64,000 nt of DNA, taken from positions 1 through 64,000 of the forward strand of contig CANNUY010000011.1 in NCBI GenBank assembly GCA_947525005.1, written 5' to 3'. This document shows positions 43,229-52,232 of this stretch, in pieces. The notes beneath the pieces were generated by a model, which saw only the letters and a program-made list of their open reading frames with translations, was not told the origin of the DNA and ran no database searches. The stretch's first letter is position 1, and every line of letters starts with the position of its first letter. Source of the DNA: an uncultured Candidatus Melainabacteria bacterium (GTDB lineage: Bacteria; Cyanobacteriota; Vampirovibrionia; Gastranaerophilales; Gastranaerophilaceae). Made by a program: the position numbers and the translations under genes.

Positions 43229-43945
43229 ATGAAAAAAATTATACTGATATTTTTAAGCTCTATAATTATACCTTTTTGCTGTTTCGCAGAAGGAGAATAC
43301 AATGTTTTCACAACTCCACACCTACCAAAATTTAAATCAAATAACGAAACACAAACATTGTTTATTCTTGATTATTCAAATAGCATGAACGAAATGTTAC
43401 TTGATAAAACTAAACATAATCTTTTAATAGACAGCATAAGAACCCTTCTTCCACAAATAAGTGGAAATAAAATTGGGGTAAGAATTTATGGTCACAGATG
43501 GGGCTTAACTCCATTTGATGCCTGCAAAGCAAGCTCCTTAGTTGTACCTATAAATAACGACAACGAATACTACATAACAGACACTCTTAGAAGTTTCAGA
43601 CCAAGAGGTATGACTCCAATAACTTATTCACTTAAACAAGCTGTTAAAAACGACTTTAAACAAGATGACAAAGAGAAACACATTATCCTAATTACAGATG
43701 GGGGTGAAAACTGTGACGAAAGTCCTTGTAAATATGCGATGGAATTAATAAAATATCGAAAAGATATAAAAATTGATGTAATAGCTCTAAATTTAGATAA
43801 CGAGGAAGACTTGGATCAATTAAAATGTACGGCAGTTGTGACAGGAGGAAAACTTTATTCTGCAAACACTCAAGCCGAACTTATTAAAAATCTTAATAAC
43901 GCCTTCAATAGAAAAAAACAAGTTAATGCTAAAATACTATATTAA
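43229..43945 (+). CDS. Exported von Willebrand factor A-domain protein
   Basis: A signal peptide (residues 1-20, ending CCFA) precedes a single VWA domain with a complete MIDAS: DYSNS (48-52), the Thr of RGMTPIT and ITDGGENCDES. Such domains bind ligands through a divalent metal. The RIYGHRWGLTPFDAC insert resembles Ca-activated chloride-channel-like bacterial VWA proteins. It is 24 nt ahead of rarA. Confidence 0.88.
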   Translation: MKKIILIFLSSIIIPFCCFAEGEYNVFTTPHLPKFKSNNETQTLFILDYSNSMNEMLLDKTKHNLLIDSIRTLLPQISGNKIGVRIYGHRWGLTPFDACKASSLVVPINNDNEYYITDTLRSFRPRGMTPITYSLKQAVKNDFKQDDKEKHIILITDGGENCDESPCKYAMELIKYRKDIKIDVIALNLDNEEDLDQLKCTAVVTGGKLYSANTQAELIKNLNNAFNRKKQVNAKILY

Positions 43946-43968
43946 AATTTCTGTGCTATCATTTTATT

Positions 43969-45207
43969 ATGGTAGATTTATTCAGTGGACTAATTGAACA
44001 AAACAAACAAATTCCACTTGCGGAATTGCTCCGACCAAAAACACTTGATGAGTTTTTAGGTCAATCAAACGTCATTTCTAAAAATTCACCACTTATGAAT
44101 CTTATCAAATCGCAAAGGCTGTTTTCACTAATCCTTTGGGGTACCCCTGGGTGTGGCAAAACAACACTTGCAAGACTAATTGCAAACCAAGTGAACGCAA
44201 ACTTTGTAGAACTTTCTGCCGTTTCATCAGGAATAAAAGACATAAAAGATACTGTAGCTCAAGCAAACGAATGTCTAAAAGCCGGTCAAAAAACAATTCT
44301 ATTTATAGATGAAATCCATAGATATTCAAAGACACAACAAGACGTACTTTTGCCATACATTGAAGACGGAACCTTCTATCTTATCGGCTCAACTACAGAA
44401 AATCCATCTTTTCAGGTTGCACCAGCTTTGATTTCAAGAGTTCAAGTGATAAGACTTAATTCTATTGATGATGAAAGTATGGCAAACATTATTAATAAAG
44501 GGTTCAAGTACCTTGAAGAACATCATCAACCACTTGAATACGATGAAGAAGTAACAAAATTCATTATTAATAATGCTAGAGGTGACGCCAGAACAGCACT
44601 TAATATGGTTGAAAACTCATATTTTTCAAGCAATTTATCGAACAATTTTAGACTACTAAACGTAGAAATACTTGAAAGCATTACCCAAAAACGCAACACA
44701 AGATATTCTAGGCAAGAACACTATGACTTTGCATCAGCGTTCCAAAAAAGTATAAGAGGTGGCGACCCAAATGCAGCAATATATTACCTTGCAAAGATGA
44801 TAGAAGCAGGCGAAGACCCTCGATTTATTGCCAGAAGACTAATTGTCTGTGCAGCAGAAGACATTGGAAATGCTGATTCAAACGCACTAAATATAGCTTT
44901 AAACGCATATAAAGCCGTTGAAATACTAGGACTGCCAGAAGGCAGAATTCCACTAGCACAAGCTGTTATTTATGTAGCAAAAGCTCCAAAATCTAACCAA
45001 GCTTGTATGGCAATAGATAGAGCCTTAGCTGATATTGAAAGTGGCAACGATTTTCCACCACCTATGCACCTTAGAGATTCACACTACAAAGATGCTAAAA
45101 AATACGGATTTGGTGTTGGATATGTTTATACCCACGACAATCCTGAATACAACCAACAATTCATGCCTGATGAATTGAAAGATAAGAATTATTTGGAAAA
45201 TCTTTAG
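43969..45207 (+). CDS. rarA: Replication-associated recombination protein A (RarA/MgsA)
   Basis: AAA+ ATPase acting at stalled forks. RPKTLDEFLGQ at the N-terminus, Walker A GTPGCGKTT (about 58-66), Walker B LFIDEIHR, sensor STTENPSFQVAPALISR, and the C-terminal SFQKSIRGGDPNAAIYYLAKMIEAGEDPRFI-type tetramerisation region define the family. Length 412 is typical. Terminator follows. Confidence 0.96.
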   Translation: MVDLFSGLIEQNKQIPLAELLRPKTLDEFLGQSNVISKNSPLMNLIKSQRLFSLILWGTPGCGKTTLARLIANQVNANFVELSAVSSGIKDIKDTVAQANECLKAGQKTILFIDEIHRYSKTQQDVLLPYIEDGTFYLIGSTTENPSFQVAPALISRVQVIRLNSIDDESMANIINKGFKYLEEHHQPLEYDEEVTKFIINNARGDARTALNMVENSYFSSNLSNNFRLLNVEILESITQKRNTRYSRQEHYDFASAFQKSIRGGDPNAAIYYLAKMIEAGEDPRFIARRLIVCAAEDIGNADSNALNIALNAYKAVEILGLPEGRIPLAQAVIYVAKAPKSNQACMAIDRALADIESGNDFPPPMHLRDSHYKDAKKYGFGVGYVYTHDNPEYNQQFMPDELKDKNYLENL

Positions 45208-45296
45208 TTGAATTACAAAAACCATAATATAATTTTCTTTTAGAGAATTTTGTCTTTATAGTTTATTGATAAAACTTTTTCATTTTTAATAAAAAA

Positions 45297-45327
45297 GTAA
45301 GGCGAGATGCAAAGCATCTCGCCTTAC
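45297..45327. terminator. Bidirectional terminator between rarA and pgk
   Basis: GTAAGGCGAGATGC-AAA-GCATCTCGCCTTAC, a perfect 14-bp stem with A- and T-rich flanks. Confidence 0.88.
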
Positions 45328-45350
45328 TTAAAAATTATAATAATTTTTAT

Positions 45351-45399
45351 TATGCTTCATTATTATGCTTCATTATTATGCTTCATTATTATGCTTCAT
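45351..45399. repeat. 13-bp tandem repeat copied from the pgk 3' end
   Basis: TATGCTTCATTAT occurs three times in full and a fourth time in part. On the minus strand it is the terminal pgk codons (ATGAAGCATAA) and stop repeated into the spacer, so every repeat brings new TAA stops. The product is not lengthened. Confidence 0.92.
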
Positions 45400-46591
45400 C
45401 TAATGCAGCAACACCTGGAAGTACTTTTCCTTCAATAAATTCTAAAGAAGCACCACCACCTGTTGATACGTGAGTGAAATCTTCTGCCTTACAGAATTTC
45501 TTAGCAGCTGAAACTGAATCACCACCACCGATTACAGAAGTAGCACCATTTTTTGTTGCTTCTACGATTGCTTCTAATACAGCTTTTGTACCTTCTGCAA
45601 ATTTAGGGTTTTCAAATGCACCAACTGGTCCATTCATCAAAATAGTTTTTGATGATTTAAGAACTTCTGCGAATGCTTTTCTTGATTCTTCACCAGCATC
45701 TACACCTTCAAATCCGTCTGGAATTTCGTTAATCTTAACGAATTTGTTTGTGCCGTTTCCTGAGAAGTCGTCTGTTACTAATACGTCAGTAGCCATAACC
45801 AACTTAACGCCTTTTTCAGCAGCTTTCTTTTCAATTGCTTTTGCTGTTTCTAATTGATCATCTTCACAGATTGAGTTACCGATTTTACCACCGTTAGCTT
45901 TTACGAATGTATAAGCCATACCACCACCGATAATCAAGTTGTCTACTTTATCGATTAAGTTTTCTAAAACACCAATTTTAGAAGAAACTTTTGCACCACC
46001 AACTACTGCTGTAAATGGTCTTGTTGGGTTATCAAGTGCTTGTGATAAACATCTCAATTCTTTTTCCATTAACAAACCAGAAACTGCAGGGCTTAACAAC
46101 TTAGCAACTTTAGCAGTTGAAGTGTGTTTTCTGTGTGCAGCACCGAATGCATCGTTTACATAAAAATCACCAAGTTTTGCTAATTCTTCAGCAAATGTCA
46201 TATCATCATCTTTTGCTTCTTCAGCTTTGTAGTATCTGATGTTTTCTAACAATGCTACTTGACCATCTTTCAATGATTCTAATTCTTTTTCTGCACCTTC
46301 ACCAACTGGTTTAGATACGAACAAAACTTCTTCGCCTAAAACTTTTGATAGGTGTTTTGCAACTGGAGCTAATGAGAATTCTGGATTCCATTCTCCTTTT
46401 GGTCTACCTAAGTGTGCCATCAAAATAATTTTTGCACCTTTATCTTTTAAAAATTTAACTGTAGGAAGAATTGCTTGAATTCTTGTGTCGTCAGTTACGT
46501 TCTTATCTGCATCTAGAGGTACATTTACGTCAACTCTTACTAATGCTCTTTTTCCTTGAACATCACCTAAATCTTTTACTGATTTTTTCAT
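45389..46591 (-). CDS. pgk: Phosphoglycerate kinase
   Basis: Glycolytic ATP-forming step. RVDVNVPLD, the basic patch LMAHLGRPKG, AAHRKHTST, the nucleotide-binding VGGAKVSSKIGVLENL and VIGGGDSVSAAKKF are all present. Length 400 is normal. AAAGGAAA precedes the ATG and a good promoter lies at 46631-46659. No other glycolytic genes adjoin it. Confidence 0.98.
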   Translation of the reverse strand: MKKSVKDLGDVQGKRALVRVDVNVPLDADKNVTDDTRIQAILPTVKFLKDKGAKIILMAHLGRPKGEWNPEFSLAPVAKHLSKVLGEEVLFVSKPVGEGAEKELESLKDGQVALLENIRYYKAEEAKDDDMTFAEELAKLGDFYVNDAFGAAHRKHTSTAKVAKLLSPAVSGLLMEKELRCLSQALDNPTRPFTAVVGGAKVSSKIGVLENLIDKVDNLIIGGGMAYTFVKANGGKIGNSICEDDQLETAKAIEKKAAEKGVKLVMATDVLVTDDFSGNGTNKFVKINEIPDGFEGVDAGEESRKAFAEVLKSSKTILMNGPVGAFENPKFAEGTKAVLEAIVEATKNGATSVIGGGDSVSAAKKFCKAEDFTHVSTGGGASLEFIEGKVLPGVAALDEA

Positions 46592-46630
46592 CTTAAAGTT
46601 TCCTTTCTTATTACTAAGTTTTGCAAAATT

Positions 46631-46659
46631 ATTATATAAAAAACATGATTTGATAGCAA
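46631..46659 (-). promoter_or_regulatory. Sigma-70-type promoter for pgk
   Basis: On the minus strand TTGCTA, a 17-nt spacer and a perfect TATAAT, 40 nt before the start. Confidence 0.7.
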
Positions 46660-46689
46660 TTATTGTTTGAAAAATGTTTTATATATATT

Positions 46690-48039
46690 ATGAAGGTTCC
46701 AAATATTAATGTAATTAGTTCTGTTGTTTCATCAGCAGGAAAACATGTAAATCAAGTTACAGAAGGATTGCCAAAATGTGCCAATGAATCTGCATTTTTG
46801 ACTAATACGTTAGAGTCAATGGCAAGCTCTGCAAGAGCAGTTATTGACCCTAAAAAAAATGAAATTTTGAGCAATTTCGATTTTATTATAGATAAATTCA
46901 AATCAGGTGAAGGTGCAAAAGAATTTATTACTAATGGTGAAAATATTGCCAGAGATATTAAAATATTAAACAAACCCGGACGCTTGATTGATAACTATGT
47001 GCCAATTTATAAATCAAAAAGTGAGGCTCTAGAAAAATCATTGACAGGTGATGTTTTTCAAATTCAAGGCGATAAAGCCGTTTCTATCTTGAATAGAAAA
47101 GGTGAAGTTGAACAATTAAAGATGGATAGACAATCCTATTTTGACATGTTCCCACCATTAGAAAGATTTATGAGTATTCAACCCAAATACGGTATATGCT
47201 ATGAAATAACAGCATTAAATGCTGTTATGGAGAATCCAAGAGCTCGTGAAAATATGTTGAGGTGTATTGATACTGTTAGTAAAAAAGGGGAAATAAAAGT
47301 TACTTTCCCTAACGGTAAAAAATCAGGTCATTTAATTAAACCTGAAACGATTGAAGATAGTAAGGCAAAAGATTTCTATGCTCAAGCAGACATTGGGTTA
47401 AGACATAATGTTAAGTCTTGCACTGGCTTAAGATATATTCAATATGCTTTAGGAAAAGAATATGAAAAGCCTTTCATTGAATATACTATAGCTAAGCTTG
47501 AAAAAGAAGGCAATAAAAGTACAGCTCGTGAAATTCAAAAAATGGCACGACAAAATAATCATGACGGCATCAGAGATTTATGTGATGGAGAACATAAAAA
47601 CGCAACTTTAGCTACAAATTTAAGAGAAGCAGGTGATGCGATTGTTCCTTGGCGTCTTATGGGATTTGAAAGAAATGGTACAATTGAAGCTGGGGATTAT
47701 CTAAGCAAGGAAGAACCTGCTAAAATTCTAATCAAAGACCGTAAGTTTTTAGATGCTTTTAAAGATGATAATTTAGTAACAAGCGAAGAAGAATTTCTTG
47801 ATAAATTGTGTTCACCTGAGTTTTTTGAAAACCATTTGGTTGAAGCATATGTAGGAAATGAAAAAAGCGCTTCAGACTTAGAACATTGGCACAGTTTTAG
47901 ATTAGCACCAATTTTAGATGATGCAGGTGATATTGAAGCTTATGCATTGAAAAACCCTCACGGTGTGACAGATAAAAGAATTGAGTTTTCAGATATTGCA
48001 GATAAAATTGATTCAATTTCTTTTGCAAGGATTGATTAA
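46690..48039 (+). CDS. Orphan protein with a papain/calpain-like Cys-His-Asn arrangement
   Basis: The 449-residue protein (start MKVPNINVISS, no clear ribosome-binding site; 9 further codons are open upstream) has PKYGICYEITALNAVMEN, with Cys at residue 170 preceding a helix as in calpain's QGxCWLLAAL. Far downstream come HWHSFRL (399-405) and LKNPHG with Asn422. This Cys...His...Asn order, with NPHG resembling the calpain NPWG, suggests a cysteine peptidase fold. No signal peptide. The first 120 residues have no similarity I recognise. Activity is inferred, not shown. Confidence 0.55.
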   Translation: MKVPNINVISSVVSSAGKHVNQVTEGLPKCANESAFLTNTLESMASSARAVIDPKKNEILSNFDFIIDKFKSGEGAKEFITNGENIARDIKILNKPGRLIDNYVPIYKSKSEALEKSLTGDVFQIQGDKAVSILNRKGEVEQLKMDRQSYFDMFPPLERFMSIQPKYGICYEITALNAVMENPRARENMLRCIDTVSKKGEIKVTFPNGKKSGHLIKPETIEDSKAKDFYAQADIGLRHNVKSCTGLRYIQYALGKEYEKPFIEYTIAKLEKEGNKSTAREIQKMARQNNHDGIRDLCDGEHKNATLATNLREAGDAIVPWRLMGFERNGTIEAGDYLSKEEPAKILIKDRKFLDAFKDDNLVTSEEEFLDKLCSPEFFENHLVEAYVGNEKSASDLEHWHSFRLAPILDDAGDIEAYALKNPHGVTDKRIEFSDIADKIDSISFARID

Positions 48040-48140
48040 TTAGCATATATTCAGGAAGATTCCGAATTAAATTCAATTAATGTCCCGAATAATTCTGTTG
48101 GTATTTGTTCAAGTTTAATAACCATATAGCATTGAAGTAC

Positions 48141-48244
48141 TAAAGAAAAAATTTAGACATTAAAAATGTACATAGGGATTCCACGCTTGCATTACAGAGT
48201 ATATACAGCACGCTCTGAATGACTTTCCGAACTGTCATTCAGAG
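48141..48244. repeat. Mosaic dispersed repeat with an 11-bp hairpin
   Basis: Positions 48141-48182 (TAAAGAAAAA..TTTAGACATTAAA....AGGGATTCC) match 59924-59963. Within 48213-48244 CTCTGAATGAC and GTCATTCAGAG are perfect complements around a 10-nt loop that resembles 440-464. The neighbouring 48245-48400 has no credible gene. Confidence 0.7.
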
Positions 48245-48401
48245 GGAGTTCAACGACCGAAGAATTCCACTGAACATGCAGAACTGTTGATTTATGGATT
48301 GCCACAAATTTGCGTTGCAAATTTTCGCAATGACGGATTAAAATTATCATTGATAATATTAGATCTCGTTTCTGAATCCTGTAAACAAAATACTAAAAAT
48401 A

Positions 48402-48430
48402 AAGTGGTGGAGGTTTTACCTCCACCACTT
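48402..48430 (-). terminator. Terminator of the 48458 gene
   Basis: AAGTGGTGGAGGT-TTT-ACCTCCACCACTT, a perfect 13-bp stem, followed on the minus strand by TATTTTTAG. Confidence 0.8.
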
Positions 48431-48457
48431 ATTAAAACTAAAATTCATTTTTCAATT

Positions 48458-48859
48458 CTATTCTTCTTCCATCGCCATTTTTTGAGCTTTCTTTTCAGCT
48501 CTATGTTCTTTAATAGAATCAACTGCCTTGTCTACTAAACTACCTGCCAACAAAGCACCTGCCATCACAGTACCTACTCCCATAGCTGTTACTGCCATAT
48601 GGTTAGCTTTCGCTGTTTTAATAAAATCTTTTACATATTCTTTTTTTGTAAACACATTATTTAATGCATCTTTATTTTTATTATAACTTTCTACTGCATA
48701 TCTAATATTATGTTTTACACCTTGAAAAATATCACCTCTACTAAGATCCTTAGCACAAATTACTGCACCTGTAACTAATCCTATTTGTTTTCCTGTATTT
48801 GATTTTTGTGGTTTTGGATTGTAATTTACTACTGGTGATTGTTGAATAGTCGTTGACAT
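48458..48859 (-). CDS. Hypothetical membrane-associated protein, 133 aa
   Basis: The start MSTTIQQSPVV is supported by AAAGGAG 6 nt upstream. A polar N-terminus is followed by a weakly hydrophobic GKQIGLVTGAVICAKD and a stronger helix (AVTAMGVGTVMAGALLAGSLV) near residue 105, then a charged helix KEHRAEKKAQKMAMEEE. The helix-then-charged-tail layout is similar to the 129-aa protein at 62018. Function unknown. Confidence 0.65.
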   Translation of the reverse strand: MSTTIQQSPVVNYNPKPQKSNTGKQIGLVTGAVICAKDLSRGDIFQGVKHNIRYAVESYNKNKDALNNVFTKKEYVKDFIKTAKANHMAVTAMGVGTVMAGALLAGSLVDKAVDSIKEHRAEKKAQKMAMEEE

Positions 48860-49021
48860 TTCATTCTCCTTTAATTGGTTCATACTCATTGATATTTATA
48901 TAATTCTTGTCAAAAAAATATTTGCTAATTCCTCTTAAATTCTTTACATATTTTAATAATCAGATTCTTTTTATGGTATGATTGTAAAGAAAATAATTTC
49001 TTTTATTTAAAAGGGGGCAAT

Positions 49022-49519
49022 ATGAATTTATTACTTTTAAAACAAATCGGTTTATTTAGTGTTCTAATTGGTTTGGGGATGGGATTAGTTTCTCTTATTC
49101 CTTTCATTGGAACGGTTTTATTCATCTTATACTTTCTATTGCTTTCAGCTGTGATAATTGTTTATCTTAAAAAGATAAATGTTTTAGGGAAAATAACAGT
49201 TAAAGAAGGTGGCATAATAGGTGCTGTAATTGGCTTTTGCTCAATTTTAGCGTTTTCTGTCGTTTTTATTCCTTTATCAGCAATTATTCAGTTCGTGTTT
49301 AAGTTTAAAGATTTTTGGGTTGGAATTATAATCAATGCTAGTTTTACATCTGTTTTGACATTTGTATTATTAATATTCTTGATTATATTTTTAGCTCTTT
49401 TGTGCGCTTTGATGAATGGTTTTTCTGGAGCTGTTACAGCATATATTTATGAAGTCTTAGAAGAATATCAAAGTCATCAAGATAATTCGTTTGAAAGTAA
49501 TGATTTTAAAATAAAATAA
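49022..49519 (+). CDS. Small integral membrane protein, 165 aa
   Basis: Four hydrophobic segments with Gly-rich turns (GLFSVLIGLGMGLVSLIP, GGIIGAVIGFCSILAF) and a short acidic tail. No transporter or enzyme motif. AAGGGGG lies upstream. It is 15 nt before mtnA and may share its transcript. Confidence 0.7.
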   Translation: MNLLLLKQIGLFSVLIGLGMGLVSLIPFIGTVLFILYFLLLSAVIIVYLKKINVLGKITVKEGGIIGAVIGFCSILAFSVVFIPLSAIIQFVFKFKDFWVGIIINASFTSVLTFVLLIFLIIFLALLCALMNGFSGAVTAYIYEVLEEYQSHQDNSFESNDFKIK

Positions 49520-49534
49520 AAAGTTGAGGTATAT

Positions 49535-50590
49535 ATGGCATTTGAATCAAAAATAAGAACAATACAATGGATAGATAACGTATCAAGAATGGTTGACCAA
49601 ACAAAAGTTCCGTATGAATTTGTAACCATTGACATAAAAACAGGTCAAGAAATGTTTGATGCAATTCAAACAATGATAGTTAGAGGTGCTCCAGCAATCG
49701 GTATTGCAGGCGCTCACGGGGTTGTTTTGTATGCTCAAGAACTGCAATCACAAAATTTATCAAAAGATGAATTTATAAAACAATTGATTGAAAAAGCTAA
49801 GTACTTGAGAACTTCTAGACCTACTGCTGTTAATTTAATGTGGGCAGTTGATAAACAGATTGAACTAATTAAAAACTCAAAATCTGATATATCAGGTATC
49901 GTTGAAGAATTAAAACAAAACGGTATAAAGATGGAAAATGATGATATTTCTATCAACAAAAGAATAGGGGATAATGGAGCAGAAGTTGTTCCAAAGGGTG
50001 CAACAATTCTTACCCACTGTAACGCAGGTGCGTTAGCGACAGTTGGCTATGGAACAGCCTTAGGAGTGGTTCGTTCAGCTTTTGCAAAAGACAACACTGT
50101 TCAAGTTTTTTCTGATGAAACAAGACCTCGTCAACAAGGTTCAAGAATTACTACATTTGAATTAAAGATGGACGGTATTCCTGTAACTATGATTACAGAT
50201 GGTATGTGTTCATATTTTATGAAAAAAGGTATGATTGATATGGTCGTAGTTGGGGCTGATAGAATTGCAGCTAACGGTGATACTGCAAACAAAATTGGCA
50301 CTTATACAGTTGCTATTGCTGCAAAATATCACAACATTCCGTTTTATATTGCTGCACCTTTATCAACGATTGACACTTCAATTAAATCAGGTGATGAAAT
50401 TCCTATTGAAGAACGCTCTCACGAAGAAGTTACTCATATAAACGAAAAACGTGTTTGTGCAGAAGGCATTAATGTAATAAATCCAGGATTTGACGTTACA
50501 CCACACGAACTTATTACAGGTATTATTACAGAAGTTGGTATTTTAAGACCTGATTATGAAAAATCTATCAAAGAAGCGTTCTCAAAATAA
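49535..50590 (+). CDS. mtnA: S-methyl-5-thioribose-1-phosphate isomerase
   Basis: Methionine-salvage aldose-ketose isomerase related to eIF2B. RGAPAIGIAGAHG near the N-terminus, catalytic Cys in THCNAGALATVGYGTALG (about residue 161) and the Asp in VGADRIAANGDTANKIGT (about 240) are intact, as are SDETRPRQQGSR and the final phosphate site. No other salvage genes adjoin it. A related role in ribose-1-phosphate metabolism is possible. Confidence 0.96.
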   Translation: MAFESKIRTIQWIDNVSRMVDQTKVPYEFVTIDIKTGQEMFDAIQTMIVRGAPAIGIAGAHGVVLYAQELQSQNLSKDEFIKQLIEKAKYLRTSRPTAVNLMWAVDKQIELIKNSKSDISGIVEELKQNGIKMENDDISINKRIGDNGAEVVPKGATILTHCNAGALATVGYGTALGVVRSAFAKDNTVQVFSDETRPRQQGSRITTFELKMDGIPVTMITDGMCSYFMKKGMIDMVVVGADRIAANGDTANKIGTYTVAIAAKYHNIPFYIAAPLSTIDTSIKSGDEIPIEERSHEEVTHINEKRVCAEGINVINPGFDVTPHELITGIITEVGILRPDYEKSIKEAFSK

Positions 50591-50596
50591 AAAAAG

Positions 50597-50612
50597 CCTC
50601 TCAATAGAGAGG
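50597..50612. other. Small hairpin after mtnA
   Basis: CCTCTC-AATA-GAGAGG after an A-run. There is no T-run on the plus strand, so terminator function is doubtful. Confidence 0.35.
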
Positions 50613-50725
50613 AATGAGCGATGAGGATTATATTATTTATACTAATCCGATTGAAATTTCTTTCATTGGTAGAAAGTATTATAAAATATTAGTACAATGT
50701 ATTATTTTTAAGGTAAAATGGTTGT

Positions 50726-51862
50726 ATGTTAAAAGGTTTGTTGAATAAATTAATAGAATTAAAGAACTATAAACTAAAACTTTTAGACAAATATATCCTA
50801 AAACAAGTTATAGAAATGTTTGTTATGGGGGTTTTAGTATTTACTTCTATTATTTTTGCATCAGATACTTTTATGACCTTAATTAAACAGATTTCAAAAT
50901 ATGGTATACCGTTTAAGGTTGCATTAATTTTGGTTATATTGAGTTTGCCATCAATCTTTGTAATGACGATTCCTATGGGGGTTTTACTTTCAACAGTTAT
51001 GACCTTAAATAAACTCAGTTTAGCATCAGAGCTTACTGTTATGAGAGCGTGTGGTATTAGTTTTAATACAATAGCAAAGCCTGTTTTTGCGTTTTCTGTC
51101 GTAATGTGTTTAGCAAGCTTTTTTATCAATGAAACTGTTGTACCTGTGATGACAAAACAATCAAAAGACTTAGCTTTATGGGCTTTTTGTCAAAAGAACA
51201 TTCCAGAAGGAAAACACGATTTCACATTCCAAGAGATTAATGATGATAGAACCTTAAAAAGATTATTCTACGTAGAATCCTGCGAGGACAAACGATTTCA
51301 TAATGTTACCGTACTTGATATGGCAAACAAAGATTCTATTCACATATTACAAGCTCAATCAGGTGGCTCATCACCAAAAGGTTGGTTATTTGAAAACGGA
51401 ATTGTTTATACTATAGCTGATGAAGGCAAGGTTCTTAATTCAACATACTTTGGTAAAACTATTGCTCAATTTGGTGTGAATTTGAAAAAGGAACTTAATC
51501 GGAATGTTGCTAATGAACACAATTTCTTACAGTTATGCAAATATATTATTTGTAACAAACAACTTGATCACAGACGAGATTTGATTATTGATTTGTTCGA
51601 TAAGATTGCACTTCCTCTTACTACTATTGTGCTTGTATTAATAGGTATTCCGTTGGCTATTACGCCACCAAGAGTTCGATATAATCGTGGATTTTTGTTT
51701 AGTATCTTTATAATTTTTGCATACTATTTAATTCGTGCATTGTCATTGTCTTTTGGGCAAGCTGGCACATTAAATCCTTTCTTGGCAGCGTTTTTACCAA
51801 ACATTATTTTATCAATTGTCGGTGCTGGATTGTATTATAGAAAAGTATTTACAATCACTTAA
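50726..51862 (+). CDS. LptF/LptG-family lipopolysaccharide export permease
   Basis: YjgP/YjgQ family. The first three membrane helices carry DKYILKQVIEMFVMGVLVFTSIIF, LSLPSIFVMTIPMGVLLSTVMTLNKLS and the motif ELTVMRACGIS; a periplasmic beta-jellyroll domain follows, then three more helices. The partner permease and LptB ATPase are not here; one protein may act as a homodimer or pair with a distant partner. Strong evidence for an outer membrane with lipopolysaccharide-like lipids. Confidence 0.93.
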   Translation: MLKGLLNKLIELKNYKLKLLDKYILKQVIEMFVMGVLVFTSIIFASDTFMTLIKQISKYGIPFKVALILVILSLPSIFVMTIPMGVLLSTVMTLNKLSLASELTVMRACGISFNTIAKPVFAFSVVMCLASFFINETVVPVMTKQSKDLALWAFCQKNIPEGKHDFTFQEINDDRTLKRLFYVESCEDKRFHNVTVLDMANKDSIHILQAQSGGSSPKGWLFENGIVYTIADEGKVLNSTYFGKTIAQFGVNLKKELNRNVANEHNFLQLCKYIICNKQLDHRRDLIIDLFDKIALPLTTIVLVLIGIPLAITPPRVRYNRGFLFSIFIIFAYYLIRALSLSFGQAGTLNPFLAAFLPNIILSIVGAGLYYRKVFTIT

Positions 51863-52083
51863 CTTGCATATTTTTCATATTCAAAGTCTTTTGGAGCACC
51901 TAATTTTTTGAGCAATAATTGTACATAATATTTCATTTTACAAGTATAAGGCTTGTCTTTAAAGTAGGTATTGTGAATAAAACATTTTTTACAATTACAG
52001 TTTAATTGATAACAATCAACTGCTGTGTTGTTCCATTCTTTTACGTCTTTACGCATAAATAATCGGGGTAATAGTTCAGTCAT
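51859..52083 (-). CDS. Small cysteine-rich hypothetical protein, 74 aa
   Basis: Five cysteines, CYQLNCNCKKC (24, 29, 31, 34) and C48, suggest a metal site. The rest is basic. GAGGAGGAG lies just upstream of the ATG, a very strong ribosome-binding site. The 3' end overlaps the LptF/G-type gene by 4 nt in convergent orientation. Not recognised. Confidence 0.65.
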   Translation of the reverse strand: MTELLPRLFMRKDVKEWNNTAVDCYQLNCNCKKCFIHNTYFKDKPYTCKMKYYVQLLLKKLGAPKDFEYEKYAS

Positions 52084-52185
52084 AACACTTCTCCTCCTCT
52101 TTTGATGTGTCTTATTTGACGATTATATAAATGTATGTTTTAATTTGGTAAATGTTTTAAATTATTTATTAATTTTAAATTTTTG

Positions 52186-52201
52186 TTTGACATTTGTCAA
52201 A
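52186..52201. promoter_or_regulatory. 16-bp palindrome, candidate operator
   Basis: TTTGACA-TT-TGTCAAA lies in the divergent spacer between the cysteine-rich gene and the DUF167 gene; the left half includes a perfect TTGACA -35-like hexamer, so a bound repressor could block a promoter. Confidence 0.35.
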
Positions 52202-52232
52202 TTGTGTAAAGAAACTTGAAGAAAGAAACTTT

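Noticed and set aside
48287..48538. 83-codon plus-strand reading frame
   Set aside because: It spans a repeat, a perfect terminator hairpin and the end of a well-supported minus-strand gene, and has no ribosome-binding site.
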